Assembly: GCA_965153355.1 (NCBI GenBank)
Contig: OZ231127.1
Span: 26,412,001 to 26,476,000 of the forward strand
DNA: 64,000 nucleotides
Direction: 5' to 3'
DNA from: Flaccisagitta enflata
Lineage: Eukaryota > Chaetognatha > Sagittoidea > Aphragmophora
The notes under the pieces were generated by a model. The model was not told where the DNA came from, did not search any database, and saw only the letters and a program-made list of their open reading frames with translations. Below are positions 37,599-49,597 of this stretch, in pieces (the first letter of the stretch is position 1; every line of letters begins with the position of its first letter). Made by a program: the position numbers and the translations under genes.

Positions 37599-38326
37599 CG
37601 GACGGAAACAAGGTCTATTCATTCATTCATTCAATCAGAAAAGCAGAGGAAGAGAACAAGGAGGAAGAGAATGAGGAGGAGGAAAAGAAACAGATTTCCC
37701 AAGCGAAACCTGTTCATAAGATCGATCGGCCCCATTGTTTACTGTTTTGGTCATTCATATCAAGGAAAAGAACCGCAACCTTAGTACCAAAGGTTGTTGT
37801 GTTTACTTCCATTTCCAATAAGATCATTCTGTGAGTTAAAACACTTCAAAGCCTTTTCCATCATCATTTAATTCATCAACTGCTTCCAAAGTCAAAGTTG
37901 TTTTAAGTTGTAAAAGAGAGTTCACACCCAAGTTTATCCTCATTTTTCAAAAAGTCAGACATGAACAAGGAGTGTACGGGATGTCCCCAAATGTTCAAGA
38001 TTGCTTAGCTGAGATTAGTTTTTGGTTTAAATCTTAAAAAAATAATAAAAATGATATAAAGAGACAAAAAAAAAAGATTTTTGTTGTAAAGTTTTGAAGA
38101 GTGTTGAAGAGTGATGTTGAGTGTGTGCTTAACAATACCCTATAAATATTCTTAGCAGTAATTGTTTAACTTTTAGTAAATTCATTATTTTAACATCAAG
38201 AAGCTACAATTGTTTAAATTAGTGTTTTTAAAAAATTCACCTGTTAGTTTTCATTGTGACACAAATTCTGTTGGGACACAAATTAGGGCTGGCTTCCCCA
38301 AAAATTTTAGCTCCCATACGCCCCTG
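37467..38326. mobile_element. 860-bp non-autonomous hAT element
   Basis: Ends CAGAGGCGTAT and (reverse complement) CAGGGGCGTAT, flanked by the 8-bp duplication GCCAACAC (37459-37466 and 38327-38334). Inside are a (GA) tract, a GC-richer block at 37480-37545 and AT-rich DNA. No hAT transposase motif. Confidence 0.9.
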
Positions 38327-38359
38327 GCCAACACCTATAAGTTGCGTGCGAGATTTACA

Positions 38360-38575
38360 GGGTAAAAATGACTTAGAATGACTTAGAATGACTTAGAATG
38401 ACTTAAAATGTCCAAAAAGGACTTAAAATGACTAAAAAACCTAATGACCAAAAATGACCTAAAATAACTTAAAATGACTCGGAATAACTTAAAATGACTT
38501 AGAATGACTCAAAATGACTTAGAATAACTGTTAATGACTAAAAAAGACCTAAAATTACCTAAGAGTTGACGTTAT
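38360..38575. repeat. ATGACTTAGA 10-bp minisatellite
   Basis: About 20 degenerate units of ATGACTTAAA/ATGACTTAGA type inside the AG-hairpin element. Similar short arrays fill the element at 60168-60941. Confidence 0.85.
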
Positions 38576-38650
38576 ATTACAAAAAAAGTAAAGTGTGACG
38601 GACCGACGGACGGACGGACCGACCGACGGACGGACAAAGCGGGGTGTTTG

Positions 38651-39466
38651 GTCTGATATCAAAAAATGTACTAAATAGCCCCCTTTCTTTGTCCTGGTCT
38701 AGTTTGTCTAGGTCAAATAAAGCCGCAAACGTATTAGAATGGAAGGTTTTGTTCAGTTCTTCGCTATCATCGAGGATAGATTCAATACTGCAAAAGAAAT
38801 GAGTTACAGAGACACATGATTAAAACCTAGAAAATCAGTCAATATGTCAATCAATCGGTCAAGCAATCATCAATCAAGCATGCAATCAATCAATCGTAAC
38901 TAAATATTTACCTTGTTTATGGCTGATTATAGTTCGAGTGACATTTCAATCATGCGACAAAAATAATTCATTAGACAACTTGCAAAATGAAGCGTATCAA
39001 GACGAAATACTATAAAGAATGTTTCTATGGCTTTGTTGATCTCGATTGTCAGCGTCGTCTTTCGAGACTGCACCAAACACTCCGCCCGTCAAACGATGTT
39101 GAGGTTGACAATCATCGGTGCCGTCCAGTGACAATCCAAATTGTTGTCCTTGGTCCATTCGCCCTTGAGGATCCGGGATTACGTCTCCAGGTCCCGCCAG
39201 GTCCATTCGTCATCCAAGCACCATCCGCCCATATGCATGGTGCTGCTGTAGGTGACGTTCTACAGCGAGTGCCCCCGCCCGTATGGGAAGCACTGTCACG
39301 GGTGACGTTTCCGTGACTGGGGTTGTAACAGTATGATCAGATTGGGAAAAGGGGATCAGTCCTGATGAATCAGTACTGAGTTCTGGCTTGTTACATGTAT
39401 CAAGTACTGCAACAAGCCATAAAATGGAAAATTTTGGTTCCTCCGAACAAAAAAGGGAGAGTGTAC
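38651..39466. other. Region downstream of the BEL/Pao polymerase, possibly its 3' part or LTR
   Basis: It lies 3' of the retroelement gene (minus strand). The GC-richer part 39060-39460 is open in short frames without family features. No paired LTR was found by eye, so its membership in the element is an inference. Confidence 0.35.
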
Positions 39467-40784
39467 TCACATCGATGTGTGAGCCACTGCTTGTCTTTCA
39501 AGTTCTTCGCACTCAAGTTCTAAGGGGACTAGGTGTTGATGGTGTCTTTCAAACAGTTTGCCATCTGCGGTTTTCACCATGTACCTGCGGCCATGGGTTT
39601 CATCAGTTGAGATGTAACGCTCTACCCGGGCAATTCTCCACTCGTCTCTGGGTTGTTCATCAACCAAGAGAACAATTTGTCCGATGTAGAATCATGGCGT
39701 GGACTTCTTCCACTTTGTGCGGGGCAACAGGGTCTGAAGATACTCCTTGTGCCATCTTTGCTTGAATTCATCAGCGAGGCGGCGCACGTCTCGCCAGGCT
39801 GATCGAAGGAAATCGCCAGTTGTGGGGATTGGTGGAAGGATCGTGGTAGAAGAGTGGGTGATTGTGTAGGGATACAGAAAATTTGCTGGACACAAGACTT
39901 GCATGTCATTGACATCGGATGATGCATGGGTCAGTGGTCTTGAGTTGAGAATGGCAGAGACTTGGATCAGTGCTGTCTCCAGAGTGTCAACATTCAAGTC
40001 ATCCTTTTCCAGGATGAATTTGAGATGTCTCTTAGCTGATCTAACCAGGCGCTCCCACACTCCGCCAAAGTGAGGACAGTGTGGTGGGCCCCACTTCCAC
40101 TCAATGCCTTTAAGCATGAGGGATTCTTGGATTTGTTCATTGTTCCAAGCTTTAACAGCTGCCTTGATGTCCTTTTCTGCACCTTTAAAGTTGGTACCGT
40201 TGTCCGAGTACACAACTTCCAAACCAGGAAACAAGTTGTGAAATTTGATCAAAGCGTTGATCAACGTTGGGGTGGTCATGTCTTTCAGGGGTAGGAGGAA
40301 GACTGCTCTTGTGGCCAAACAGGTCACCAGGAGAACCCATCTTTTGTGGGTGGCCCTGCCGCCATGTTTGACCCCAAAGGGACCAAACACATCTATGCCA
40401 GAGGCTCTAAAGGGCTTGACAAGGGTAACTCTTTCTAGGGGCAGGTCACCTTCTTTCTGTGGTCTGGGAGCTTTGTCGTGTTTCTGGCAGGCGACGCAGA
40501 GACGAAGAACGCCGCTTACTGTGGTTCTACCACCAAGAATGAAATACTTGGATCTGATGGCATGGAAAGTATGGTTCACTGTTGCGTGACCCACCTTAAA
40601 ATGCTCATGTCTGATGAGCGCATTGACATTGCAGTCATCCTTGGGTAAGATTCTGGGGTATCTGGCATCGAAGGGGGTTGTCTCAGCATTTTGGAGTCTG
40701 CCACCAACTCTCAATACCAAATCTTCGTCAAGATATGGGTTGAGGCTGTTCAGACGGGAAACTTTTGACCTGAGCTCAGCATAA
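39467..40784 (-). pseudogene. BEL/Pao integrase with C-terminal domain
   Basis: The frame runs from just outside the inserted element (40784) through YLDEDLVLRVGGRL, the usual start of this part. It then has an H2C2 zinc-binding region (HEHFKVGHATVNH ... CVACQ) and an integrase core with the acidic triad visible as GIDVFGPF, YSDNGTNF and GGVWERLVR. Downstream comes the short DUF5641-like tail (IVLLVDEQPRDEW ... GRRYMVK). One TGA (39692-39694) splits it just before that tail; the frame is otherwise continuous to its final stop at 39467. In an active element this enzyme inserts the cDNA copy into the genome. The zinc and catalytic residues look intact, so decay is recent or the stop arose singly. 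Confidence 0.92.
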
Positions 40785-40790
40785 GCATTG

Positions 40791-42440
40791 CACAGTAAAC
40801 CGTGACGAAAAATAAATATGCTTTGGCATACTCTTGTTATACCAAATGAATATGCTCATTTCATCAGTCACCTCATCTCGGGGCTAGATGCAGAAAAAAT
40901 TTCTCAAATATCTTAATCTAAACTAATTTTATTCAATATTCTTATAAATTACCTCCTCCCAAGTTAACACAGAAAGTAATGGGAATCGTTTTTTTTAGCA
41001 TTTAAGTTCCAGGCTCTTCTAGGCTCCACGGAAAATCTGATTCTCAACACTTAAAACATGTTAAGTTTGGCATGCCCCATCATACTTTAATGCGCGCATT
41101 TGCGCTTTTGAGTTTGAAAGACGATAGAAGCAATTACTGGTTTACTCAATTATGCAAATTAGCCTTTAGAGAAAACACTTCTTTCATGATATTGGGCCAT
41201 TAGAATGTGTTTCTGACTGGTGAACATCTATGTTAGGATAAATAGAATCTAGTAATCCAAAAATGATAATACTTTTGATCGTTTTGTCAAAAATCGATGA
41301 CAAGTTGACATAGATGAAAGACCAAATTGGCTTTCCCCTAATTTGAGTGATTTTCATCCCTTTAGTTGAGTGCTCTGTTGTCCATTGGTCTGTCCGTCAG
41401 TCAGTTCATCATTCCCTTCATCAGTCCATTGCTCTGTTCCCCTGTCTGTCAGTCTGTCCATACATCTGTCTGTCTGGCTGTCTGTCTGTCCGTCTGTCAG
41501 TCGGTCCATCAATATGTTAAATATTGTGTCCATTTGTCCTCCATCACACTTTAACTTTTTACTACACAGTTTTGATACAAATCTTTAGAATTTTAACATG
41601 CAGATCTGCTTGCTTATTGTGGGAATGTTAAAAAGCAAATGTTGGACAATTTAAGGAATTTCAAAGTGAATTGAACTAAAAAGGTAGGCAGAATGAATCA
41701 CATCTGAAATGAAAAAGGGAATCAAGAATTAGGATTTTGGAGTGGAAAAAATAGAAGATTCTGAAACAATATTAATTGCTTTGAATGGTAAAATTCAAGA
41801 AAGTGATAAAATAAGAAATCAAAATTTGGAGGTGGGAGGGATGGGGGCATGTATCTCAGTTGCCCTATGCAAGATTTGGGGCAGTGTGTAGGTGAATTGG
41901 TGGTGATGAGGGGTTGATGGGGGGGTGACAGGTATTCATTTTTCGTGTTGGTGGGATTTGGGGCAGTGTGTAGGTGAATTGGTGGTGATGAGGGGGTGAT
42001 GGGGGGGTGACAGGTATTCATTTTTCGTGGTGGTGGGATTTGGGGCAGTGTGTAGGTGAATTGGTGGTGATGAGGGGGTGATTGGGGGGTGACAGGTATT
42101 TATTTTTCGTGGTGGTGGGATTTGGGGCAGTGTGTAGGTGAATTGGTGGTGATGAGGGGGTGATTGGGGGGTGACAGGTATTTATTTTTCGTGGTGGTGG
42201 GATTTGGGGCAGTGTGTAGGTGAATTGGTGGTGATGAGGGGGTGATGGGGGGGTGACAGGTATTTATTTTTCGTGTTGGTGGGATTTGGGGCAGTGTGTA
42301 GGTGAATTGGTGGTGATGGGGGGGTGACAGGTATTTATTTTTCGTGTTGGTGGGATTTGGGGCAGTGTGTAGGTGAATTGGTGGTGATGGGGGGGTGACA
42401 GGTATTTATTTTTCGTGTTGGTGGGATTTGGGGCAGTGTG
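40791..42440. mobile_element. 1.65-kb DNA transposon insertion with RSS-like ends (Transib-type?)
   Basis: The insert splits the BEL/Pao gene and is flanked by CATTG (40786-40790, 42441-42445). Removing it with one CATTG rejoins the reading frame. The ends are CACAGTAAACC and (reverse complement) CACACTGCCCC. ACGAAAAATAAATA lies 7 bp inside the first heptamer and 17 bp inside the second. A 5-bp duplication and CAC-starting ends fit Transib. The interior (40830-41840) has (CTGT)n and AT-rich DNA and no transposase. Confidence 0.85.
41850..42440. repeat. 72-84-bp minisatellite at one end of the insertion
   Basis: About 8 units starting GATTTGGGGCAGTGTGTAGG, with GGTGACAGGTATT and ATTTTTCGTG. 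The last unit supplies the element's end and its inner ACGAAAAATAAATA word, so the terminal region itself has been amplified inward. Confidence 0.93.
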
Positions 42441-43188
42441 CATTGGGGTTTGTCACTCCCATTTTCAGGAGAGTGGCAATCTCAGGTTCAAAGTGGTGGA
42501 GTTGAATGGCTCTAATGAGACATGTCTCTGCAGTTTGATACTGGGAGACAGTCACTGTATGGTTGTGTTTCAAATCTTTCAGGCTTTGATTCTGGGCCTT
42601 TCTTTTCAGGAATTCAAGAAAGGTCCGAAACAGTTTCTGGGATCTGGCCACGAGTTTGACTTTTCGAGACCAGAGGTCGTGCTTTGCAGCTAAGGAAAGT
42701 ATCCAGCTTTCATTCTGGGCTGGTATTTGCTCTTGACTTGTTGTTGCATTAACTGCAATCAGTCTTTCGGGGGTGACATTGGCAAGGGTGCTGATTGCAG
42801 CAACATTGACAGTGATCGGTTGGGGTTCATTAGGCCAGACTGGGGGCCAGAACTTCTCTGGCATGGTCAACCAATGCGGGCCATGCAGGAAGAACTGCCA
42901 TTTGGGCAAGTCTGAATCATAGGCGCTAAGGCCATGGGAGCAAATATCAGCAGGGTTCTGCTTAGACGGTATGTGCCGCCAATCAGAGACCTCGGTCAGT
43001 AGTCTGATCTTGCGAACTCTGAAGTTTTCAAAAGTGCGAAACTTTTTGTCGAGATCATAGATCCACTTCAGAACAGTGGCGCTGTCAGTGAACATGAAGA
43101 TCCTGTCGTAGTGTTCTCCAGATTGTTGGACAATCATGTCGCGGATGATGGCAGCAAGTCTTGCCGCATTTAGTTCCAATCTGGGCAT
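42441..43188 (-). pseudogene. BEL/Pao RNase H region
   Basis: Starts near PRLELNAARLAA, the characteristic opening of this region in BEL/Pao. It includes MFTDSATVLKWI (an RNase H acidic position) and WRHIPSKQNPADICSHGL. The usual role is removal of the RNA template during reverse transcription. It is out of frame with the upstream reverse transcriptase by a small insertion at about 43180-43190, and is cut at 42441 by the transposon insertion. Confidence 0.9.
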
Positions 43189-44460
43189 GGAATCTCCATA
43201 TCTTCTTGGTTGGGGACTTTTCCTTTGTGCATAGCCGAAGGTACCACATGAGCCTTAGCGAAGACGAAGGACACATGGGCCTTTTCACAACCTTCAAAGT
43301 ATTCTCGCTTGTAGACGACAACACCGTAGCCTTCAAAACTCACATCACACTTTACAATCAGGTCTGCTTTGCGGTCAGGGCGTATAAATTCAGGGATTGT
43401 GGTACATCTTGGGATAGTGATGTTTCTCAATCCTTCTAAAGAGTCCCACCATTCATTGAACGGTTCTGTGATGTCTTCAGGAAGGTCCTTGTTCCAGTCT
43501 AAGTTGGTTTTGTTGGCTTTCTGAAGGAAAAGCTTTCCTTTCAAAACAAAAGGAGCTGCCAAACCAATGGGATCAAAGACACTTGCAACAGCTTTGAGTA
43601 TCCCTCTTCGTGTTGTGATCTTTTCTTTGTTCTTTCTGGATGTTCGCACAAATAGGGTATCGTTTGCACGATCATACCCAAGTCCCAACACTTTGTCAGT
43701 GGTGACTGTAGGATTATTTGGCTTCAGAAACTGTTTTGTTTCAGCACTAAAGTCTTCATCGATGAGAGCTGCTTCAATTGATGCAACATCATTGGGCAGC
43801 TTTCCTTGGCTGATGAGGGTGTCAATAAGGTCAGGTGAGTCTGGTTCCTCACATGGCTCTTTGGCAACATCCAAAGGTGAATCAGAGTTCACCCTGGATT
43901 CTTCGATGGTGGTGTCTAAAGGGGGTATCTCAGAGGATTCTTTGGGGGCTTCATCATCTTCCAGTACTTCTGGGTGTGAAGAATCCCACTTGGTAAGGCA
44001 AAAGCCTCCCTCAGCCAATGCTGCAGTGAGCTTTTTCCTCATCTCCTTGGCTTCTTCAACAGAGGGGAAGCTTGAGATGTAGTCGTCAACATAGAATGAC
44101 AGGAGGATCTGCCAAAAGACCTCATCACCATATTTTTCTCATATGCGATGGGCATGGTATCTAAGGGTAAAGTTGGCCACTGGAGGTGAGCTGGAAGCTC
44201 CGAAGATGTGGACCAAGCTTTCTATTTCGTCGATTTCCCTTAGAGATTCATCATTGAAGAAGAGGAATCTAAACGCTGCTACATCTTCATCAGCAACATG
44301 GATCATGTGGAAAAAGTTCTTGATATCAGCGCTTACAGCTACCTTGTGGCGCCGGAATTGCATGAGAACCCCAACCAAGCTGTTGAGTAGGTCTGGGCCT
44401 CCACAGAGTTGTCCGTTGAGATGGACACCTTTTACTTTGGATGCACGCGACGGACAAACA
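43170..44460 (-). pseudogene. BEL/Pao reverse transcriptase, 5'-truncated
   Basis: Visible motifs are SKVKGVHLNGQLCGGPDLLN, VAVSADIKNFFHMI (first catalytic Asp), HIFGASSSPPVANF and FYVDDYISSF (the DD catalytic pair). These are followed by a connection region (LGYDRANDTLFV, ASVFDPIGLAAPFVLKGK). The first motif block of the domain is missing because homology starts at about 44460. A TGA (44139-44141) interrupts between the palm motifs, in the same frame on both sides. The 43950-43850 part is acidic and serine-rich, an unusual spacer between thumb and connection. Confidence 0.92.
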
Positions 44461-45598
<1,138 letters not shown>

Positions 45599-45600
<2 letters not shown>

Positions 45601-46372
45601 CAGAATAAAATATCAATGCTAGCGTCATAAAAGTCAGGGTCAATTTGCGTAACATGTTTACTCTTCCCTATTGTTACATAAGACCGAAAAAATGGGATCA
45701 ATGAAAAATATCGATTTTCGCGAAAATGCGAAAAAATAAAAAAAGATTCAAAAATTCATAACTTCTAAACTATTGATCGTAGAGACTTCTGGTTGGCGCC
45801 ATTTGAAAGAGAAAAATAAGCTCTTTCTTAGCTGTGAGTATCAAAAAATGTATCATCCCAGCCCAAAAACGGCCCAACTTTCTAAAATTGCCTCAAACCG
45901 AAAATGGAAAACTTTATTTCTCCCCTACGTTTCAAAAAGTCGAATTTCGTAATTCGACTTTTTTCCAATGATATGGACATGTCACGTGCGATTTGGAAGG
46001 GGCAGTGATGCTCCAAAACAGACGCACATAGTTTTACAGTTTTACACTCAACAGGGTCAAAATATCTCCCATTTGAGATCAATCTGGCATTCGTGCTCAA
46101 GTTGTCTTCATATGAGAGCAAATCAAAGAAAACTTTCCTGTCTAAGGAAGAAGATTTTGAGCTGAAAATGAGCTTCTTCTAAAAATGCCTCTTTTACTTC
46201 AATTTAATGTTGTGGACAAACTATTCAACTTAGATCCATGAAATTTTGATACAAAAAACGTCAAACATAGTACTTTAAGAGAAAAGTGATTCCAGGTCAG
46301 GAAAATGAAGCATCTAGGAGCAAGAGCTTAATACTTTTTTGCATTTGACAATGTTCACACTGCACGAGGCAA
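45599..46372. other. Non-coding stretch with a diffuse repeat
   Basis: 45750-45980 resembles 36420-36640 (TTGGCGCCATTTGAAAGAGA, GTCGAATTTCGTAATTCGAC hairpin). No gene seen. Confidence 0.45.
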
Positions 46373-46887
46373 TTGGGTGCTTCACATAGCAAAAGTTGGG
46401 AGTATCCCTTCACCCTACTTGGGTAATGTGGAGAAGCAAAAATCATGAAGATGATCATTTCCCTTTTTTCAAAATTCTTTCATCTTCCGTTTTTGTTTTG
46501 GCCCTAAAGTTTCCACAGATTTCCCTGAATTCAGCAAAATCCTGTGTAGTTTTGTTAAAAAAATGAAAATTATTTGTTTAAGAAAATCATGATATTTGTA
46601 AAAATAAACTAAGATATAAGAATATAAGCCATGAAAGAGCTCATGAAAAGGCAAATTAACAATTCTATGAAGAGTAAAACTTTGTAAAAGTTAATTCAAA
46701 GAATATAAGCATATTGTTTTATCCTACTGCATTATGCAAATTAGGTCCTCAAAATCAATTTTCTAAAAAACGGAAGATGAACGATTTTTGATAAAACAAA
46801 AATGGTGAGGGTTCTAAATTTAGCCACTCCACATTTGATAAAGAGGGTGAAAAGAAGTAGTCAACTTTTGCTATGTGAAGCACCCAA
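46373..46887. mobile_element. 515-bp MITE with 9-bp target duplication
   Basis: TTGGGTGCTTCACATAGCAA at the left, with its complement at the right (inverted over at least 25 bp). ACGAGGCAA is directly outside both ends (46364-46372, 46888-46896). Further inside, CATCTTCCGTTTTT is mirrored. Nine-base duplications are typical of Mutator-like elements, but an 8-bp reading cannot be excluded. Non-coding. Confidence 0.88.
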
Positions 46888-46896
46888 ACGAGGCAA

Positions 46897-47724
46897 CTAT
46901 AAATAGGAATGCTTATTCTTAATTCTTAACGTCTAATTTTGTGTTTACAATGGGTGCATACCGCTTAATGGGAACTCAGTGCACGTACATGTTCCGGTTT
47001 ACATCATTATAACGAAAAAGTGAAAACGTGTATTTGCCAACGTACAAAAACAGAAAACATGGATAAATTGTCCATATTCATGGCAACGGCAAGGCAGGCA
47101 CTCGTGGCTTCTGACTGACGAATGCCCAGTTTTGTTGCTTTGATATCGCATCTCAACGTCGTAGAAATAATTGATATCGGATTTTTTTTCTCCGTTCTTG
47201 GGTTTTGTTATTTCTCCATCTGAGTCTGGGTTGTGAAAAGCCGCTATTTATTTGTTTCTTTCTCCGTTTTCCATCTCCCTTTCTTGACTGTTTTTTTTTT
47301 TCCTTTTTGCTTGAGCTGAGTCCACGTAAAAGGATTTTGGAAGAGGAAAGTTGGTAGGGGAAATTTTGAAAGGGGGAAAGTTGGTTAGGGCAATTTTGGA
47401 AGGGGAAAGATGGTTAGGGCAATATTCAATGAATATCATTCATGGAATTGGACGATACTGATTTGGTTTGTCAGGTAAGATAAGCTGACCTTATTATTGA
47501 TGCTCTCCATTTTGCTGTCATGTTTCGCCGGCTATGAGCCCAGCTGGTTCCCTTAGATATTTGTTTTGTCACTAAAAAATGTAAATGATTTGAAAAGTTA
47601 GGAACTTATACCGGGCTCACTATTTTCCCATCGGGCTCTGCAAAATTGCGGGGGGCCAGCCCCCCGGGCTCAGTCAAAAAATCACTAAAATATGGCCTGA
47701 ATACTCTATTTCTTGTTTCGTCCC
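46897..47724. other. Non-coding stretch
   Basis: GGGGAAAGTTGGTTAGGGCAA-like units three times at 47340-47425. No exon supported. Confidence 0.4.
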
Positions 47725-47727
47725 TTC

Positions 47728-47823
<96 letters not shown>

Positions 47824-48020
47824 CTCTTATTGCCTAACGGCAATACCTGCGCTTGCCAAAAGCCTTGTCACATATGCTTGAATATGACAGCGACATGTGG
47901 GTTTCGAAAACCGCCGAGAAGCGAGCCGCGTTTTTACCTCGCTTATTTGGCAATTCCTTCTACATCGGTTTCCACATACGTCACTACCACTCATTTCCAG
48001 TTGGAGAGAAAAAGAGAAAC

Positions 48021-48053
<33 letters not shown>

Positions 48054-48079
48054 GACAGAGAAAAGAGGCAGATAGACAA

Positions 48080-48172
<93 letters not shown>

Positions 48173-48228
48173 CAGAGAGACAGAGAGACAGAGAGACAGA
48201 GAGACAGAGAGACAGAGAGAGAGAGACC
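47725..48228. repeat. (CT)n, spacer, (GA)n/(GACA)n
   Basis: CT 47725-47820 and GA/GACA 48017-48227, opposite in strand composition, around a 195-bp spacer. The spacer has a 50-codon frame with plausible composition (EYDSDMWVSKTAEKR) but no good acceptor or donor. I leave it uncalled. Confidence 0.9.
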
Positions 48229-48229
48229 G

Positions 48230-48511
48230 AGCTCCAGTGTTTATTTCGTTTTACTGTCAGTTTCATTGTGAATTAGTTTTCCTGCGAAAACGTGTTAGGA
48301 AACAATCGACGAAACCATTCTGTAATGCCATGAAGGGTGATGACGTGAGAGTGACGGTGACGCACTGATGGTGACGCTGTGACGGTGACGCCGTGACGCC
48401 GCGGCGATGACACCGTTACATCCGGCTGGCAATTAAGTGGGACGGGATTAAGTGCGGAACCCCCGCGACCCCGTCGTAACCGCGCATCTCTGTCCTGATT
48501 AATAAACACAT
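48230..48511. other. GTGACGCCGTGACG-rich, CpG-rich stretch
   Basis: 48335-48415 has about eight GTGACG(G/C) words, and 48430-48490 is GC-rich. No frame with splice sites. Confidence 0.4.
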
Positions 48512-48690
48512 TTTCAGCCGCGTGCTACGCAACTCTAAAGACCACCTCTCAGTCAGTCAGTCAGTCCGTCATTTGTCGATTTTCCGTGTTTTCTTTCGTG
48601 CCTATGTATCTGACTGTCCTCCTTCGTCACTCTCCCCGCTCACCTGCCATCGACTAAGGTTACTGTTTGTCCGACTTTTTTTTTAACTGG
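48512..48690 (+). repeat. AG-hairpin-family element, degraded
   Basis: TTTTCAGCCGCGTG-CTA-CGCAACT, then CAGTCAGTCAGTCCGTC. A weak far arm (ATCGACTAAGG at 48649) and no GGCCTTG end. Confidence 0.6.
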
Positions 48691-49028
48691 CCATGCTCAT
48701 GTAAACAACGAAACACCAAGGATTCAACATTGATATTTTCGTCTACAGCGTGATTTCAAATCTTTTATAGAATGTATAAAACTCTCGATTTGTGGAGACA
48801 AGTTGTAGAACCAGATGACATCGCAGCCGCGGTGATTTGTCGAGGCAACCATTTTCCCGCATCATTCCACCATCAAAAAATTTGAACTGGAAAAGCTACG
48901 ATGTCTCGATTCTTTAAGCTGAAAATTTCATCAATTATTTATACACTGTATCAAAACCACTTTTTGGTCGGTCGGTTGGTCAGTTGGACCTTTCATCCAT
49001 CCGTCCCTCCGTCACATTTGTCTTTTAG
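48691..49028. other. Non-coding stretch
   Basis: Unique sequence, with GGTCGGTCGGTTGGTCAGTT at 48967 as a stray tract of the hairpin family. Confidence 0.4.
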
Positions 49029-49410
<382 letters not shown>

Positions 49411-49472
49411 TTTTTTTTCTTTTATCTTTTTTTCCCGGTGTTGGAAGCAGAGTTTTGCCTATTTTCTCTTTT

Positions 49473-49597
49473 TTTTTAGGTGCGACAAAGCACCTCTATA
49501 ACTGGCTGTGTCCGTCGGTCGGTTGGTCGGTTGGTCTGTCGGTAACGCATTCGTTCTACGATCCACACGTCGCACCTTATTGGCCAATTTGGCCTTG
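49473..49597 (+). repeat. AG-hairpin-family element (stem GTGCGAC), short form
   Basis: TTTTTAGGTGCGAC-AAA-GCACCT (hairpin 49478-49495), CTATAACTGGCTGTGTCCGT. GTCGCACCT at 49569-49577 exactly complements AGGTGCGAC, then TATTGGCCAATTTGGCCTTG. A near-identical sister is at 63004-63133. Confidence 0.92.

Larger units (their letters stand above)
37454..38650 (-). repeat. AG-hairpin-family element interrupted by a hAT insertion
   Basis: AACAAGGCCAACACC at 37454 is the complement of the family's conserved end. It resumes after the hAT element with ACCTATAAGTTGCGTGCGAG. Then come ATGACTTAGA repeats and a GACGGACCGACGG tract ending ACAAAGCGGGGTG at about 38645. The start hairpin has been lost. Confidence 0.7.
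39467..44460 (-). mobile_element. Decayed BEL/Pao LTR retrotransposon, pol region
   Basis: Domain order on the minus strand is reverse transcriptase, RNase H, zinc-binding and integrase core, then a short C-terminal domain, as in BEL/Pao. Gag, protease and the start of the reverse transcriptase are missing. Homology stops near 44460 at a junction with GACGGACAAACAAACGGACG, a GACG-rich repeat. Lesions are TGA at 44139-44141, a frameshift at about 43180-43190, an inserted element at 40791-42440, and TGA at 39692-39694. Confidence 0.92.

Noticed and set aside
38997-39466. Two 70-90-residue minus-strand frames downstream of the BEL/Pao gene
   Set aside because: No recognisable motifs, and their overlap and position fit untranslated or LTR sequence better.
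47853-48010. Exon-like frame after a (CT)n tract (EYDSDMWVSKTAEKRAAF)
   Set aside because: Composition is plausible, but I found no acceptable acceptor or donor around it and it runs into GA repeats.
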